From Desulfocapsa sp. (GTDB lineage Bacteria > Desulfobacterota > Desulfobulbia > Desulfobulbales > Desulfocapsaceae), in contig JAOZKX010000152.1 of assembly GCA_029935135.1 (NCBI GenBank), positions 1 through 5,919 of the forward strand: DNA of 5,919 nt, given 5' to 3'. Made by a program: the position numbers and the translations under genes. The notes below the pieces were generated by a model. That model worked only from the letters and a program-made list of their open reading frames with translations. It was not told the DNA's origin and made no database searches. Below, one piece after another: positions 5,620 through 5,919 of this stretch (within the stretch, counting starts at the first letter, position 1; every line of letters starts with the position of its first letter).

Positions 5620-5919
5620 GGTTCTGCTCCTCTTTCTTTTTCTGTCTCCGCATTACGTAAGAGGTGTTCCATAGCCTGATACATGGCTTCTGCATGCAGA
5701 GGTTTGCTGATATATTCATCCATTCCAACAGCAAGACATTTGGATCGATTGCCATGTATGGCATGGGCGGTCATGGCAACGATGGGAATATGGCCACCGT
5801 CCTTTTTCTCATATTCTCTGATTGCCCGGGTGGTTTGATAGCCATCAAGTTCCGGCATCTGTATATCCATCAGGATAAGATCAAAAGATTCTCGTTGAAA
5901 GGCCTCAAGTGCTTCTTGA
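5616..5919 (-). CDS. Receiver (REC) domain, C-terminal end of a response regulator or hybrid sensor histidine kinase (partial)
   Basis: The reading frame is open from the right edge to a TGA at 5618-5616, giving about 100 visible residues; the N-terminus lies outside the window. The sequence is a CheY-like receiver. The phospho-acceptor Asp sits in LILMDIQMPELDG (Asp codon 5867-5865), the conserved Thr in VAMTAHA (codon 5771-5769) and the conserved Lys in YISKPL (codon 5705-5703). A short charged tail (NAETEKERGAEP) ends the protein, with no HPt or DNA-binding output domain after the receiver. In established families, this receiver style with a C-terminal end is typical of hybrid histidine kinases, but a single-domain response regulator of about 125 residues is equally possible. 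The internal ATG at 5870-5868 is inside the conserved phospho-acceptor strand and is not the true start. The stop overlaps the next gene's start (ATGA), implying co-translation with the ABC permease and a signalling role for the operon. Confidence 0.93.
   Translation of the reverse strand, partial: QEALEAFQRESFDLILMDIQMPELDGYQTTRAIREYEKKDGGHIPIVAMTAHAIHGNRSKCLAVGMDEYISKPLHAEAMYQAMEHLLRNAETEKERGAEP
5627..5632 (-). promoter_or_regulatory. Shine-Dalgarno for the compact permease, inside the receiver coding end
   Basis: On the minus strand, GAGGAG precedes the ATG at 5619 by seven bases. It lies within the last codons of the receiver gene. Together with the ATGA stop/start overlap at 5616-5619 it fixes the permease start and indicates translational coupling. 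Confidence 0.8.

Noticed and set aside
5616..5870. Start of the receiver gene at the ATG 5870-5868
   Set aside because: That Met lies inside the LILMD phospho-acceptor strand, and the frame continues upstream to the window edge with receiver-like sequence.

Overview
All recognisable genes in this window lie on the minus strand and read from the right edge to the left edge as one apparent operon. The order is: the end of a receiver-domain protein (5919 to 5616), a compact FtsX-type permease (5619 to 4969), an ABC ATPase of the LolD/MacB/FtsE class (4922 to 4194), and a giant FtsX-type permease that starts at 4167 and is still open at base 1. Junctions are tight: a 4-base ATGA overlap, then gaps of 46 and 26 bases. 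There is no non-coding stretch over 50 bases. I see no RNA gene, mobile element, CRISPR array or convincing terminator.

The organism looks like a Gram-negative bacterium with near-balanced base composition. The hybrid-kinase-like receiver, the FtsX-type ABC system and the general sequence style would fit a Desulfobulbales-like Desulfobacterota. That placement is an impression, since there is no taxonomic marker here.

The most unusual object is the giant permease (1389 codons visible, C-terminus missing). From the N-terminus I read a cleavable-looking signal peptide, a PA-like domain, a peptidase-M28-like domain split by a charged helical insert, a possible carboxypeptidase-regulatory-like beta domain, three membrane segments, and then a MacB/LolC-like permease unit. 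By my manual alignment, essentially every metal-binding or catalytic-Glu position of the M28 fold is replaced. The domain therefore looks like a pseudopeptidase, similar in principle to the PA plus M28-like ectodomain of transferrin receptor or to nicastrin.

Working model (inference): the ATPase dimer powers a heteromeric permease made of the small and the giant FtsX proteins. ATP hydrolysis would move the large extracytoplasmic pseudopeptidase module (mechanotransmission, as in MacB, LolCDE or FtsEX), to bind, release or gate a peptide, lipoprotein or cell-wall ligand. The receiver protein, translationally coupled to the small permease, suggests a link to a phosphorelay. The substrate cannot be deduced from this sequence.
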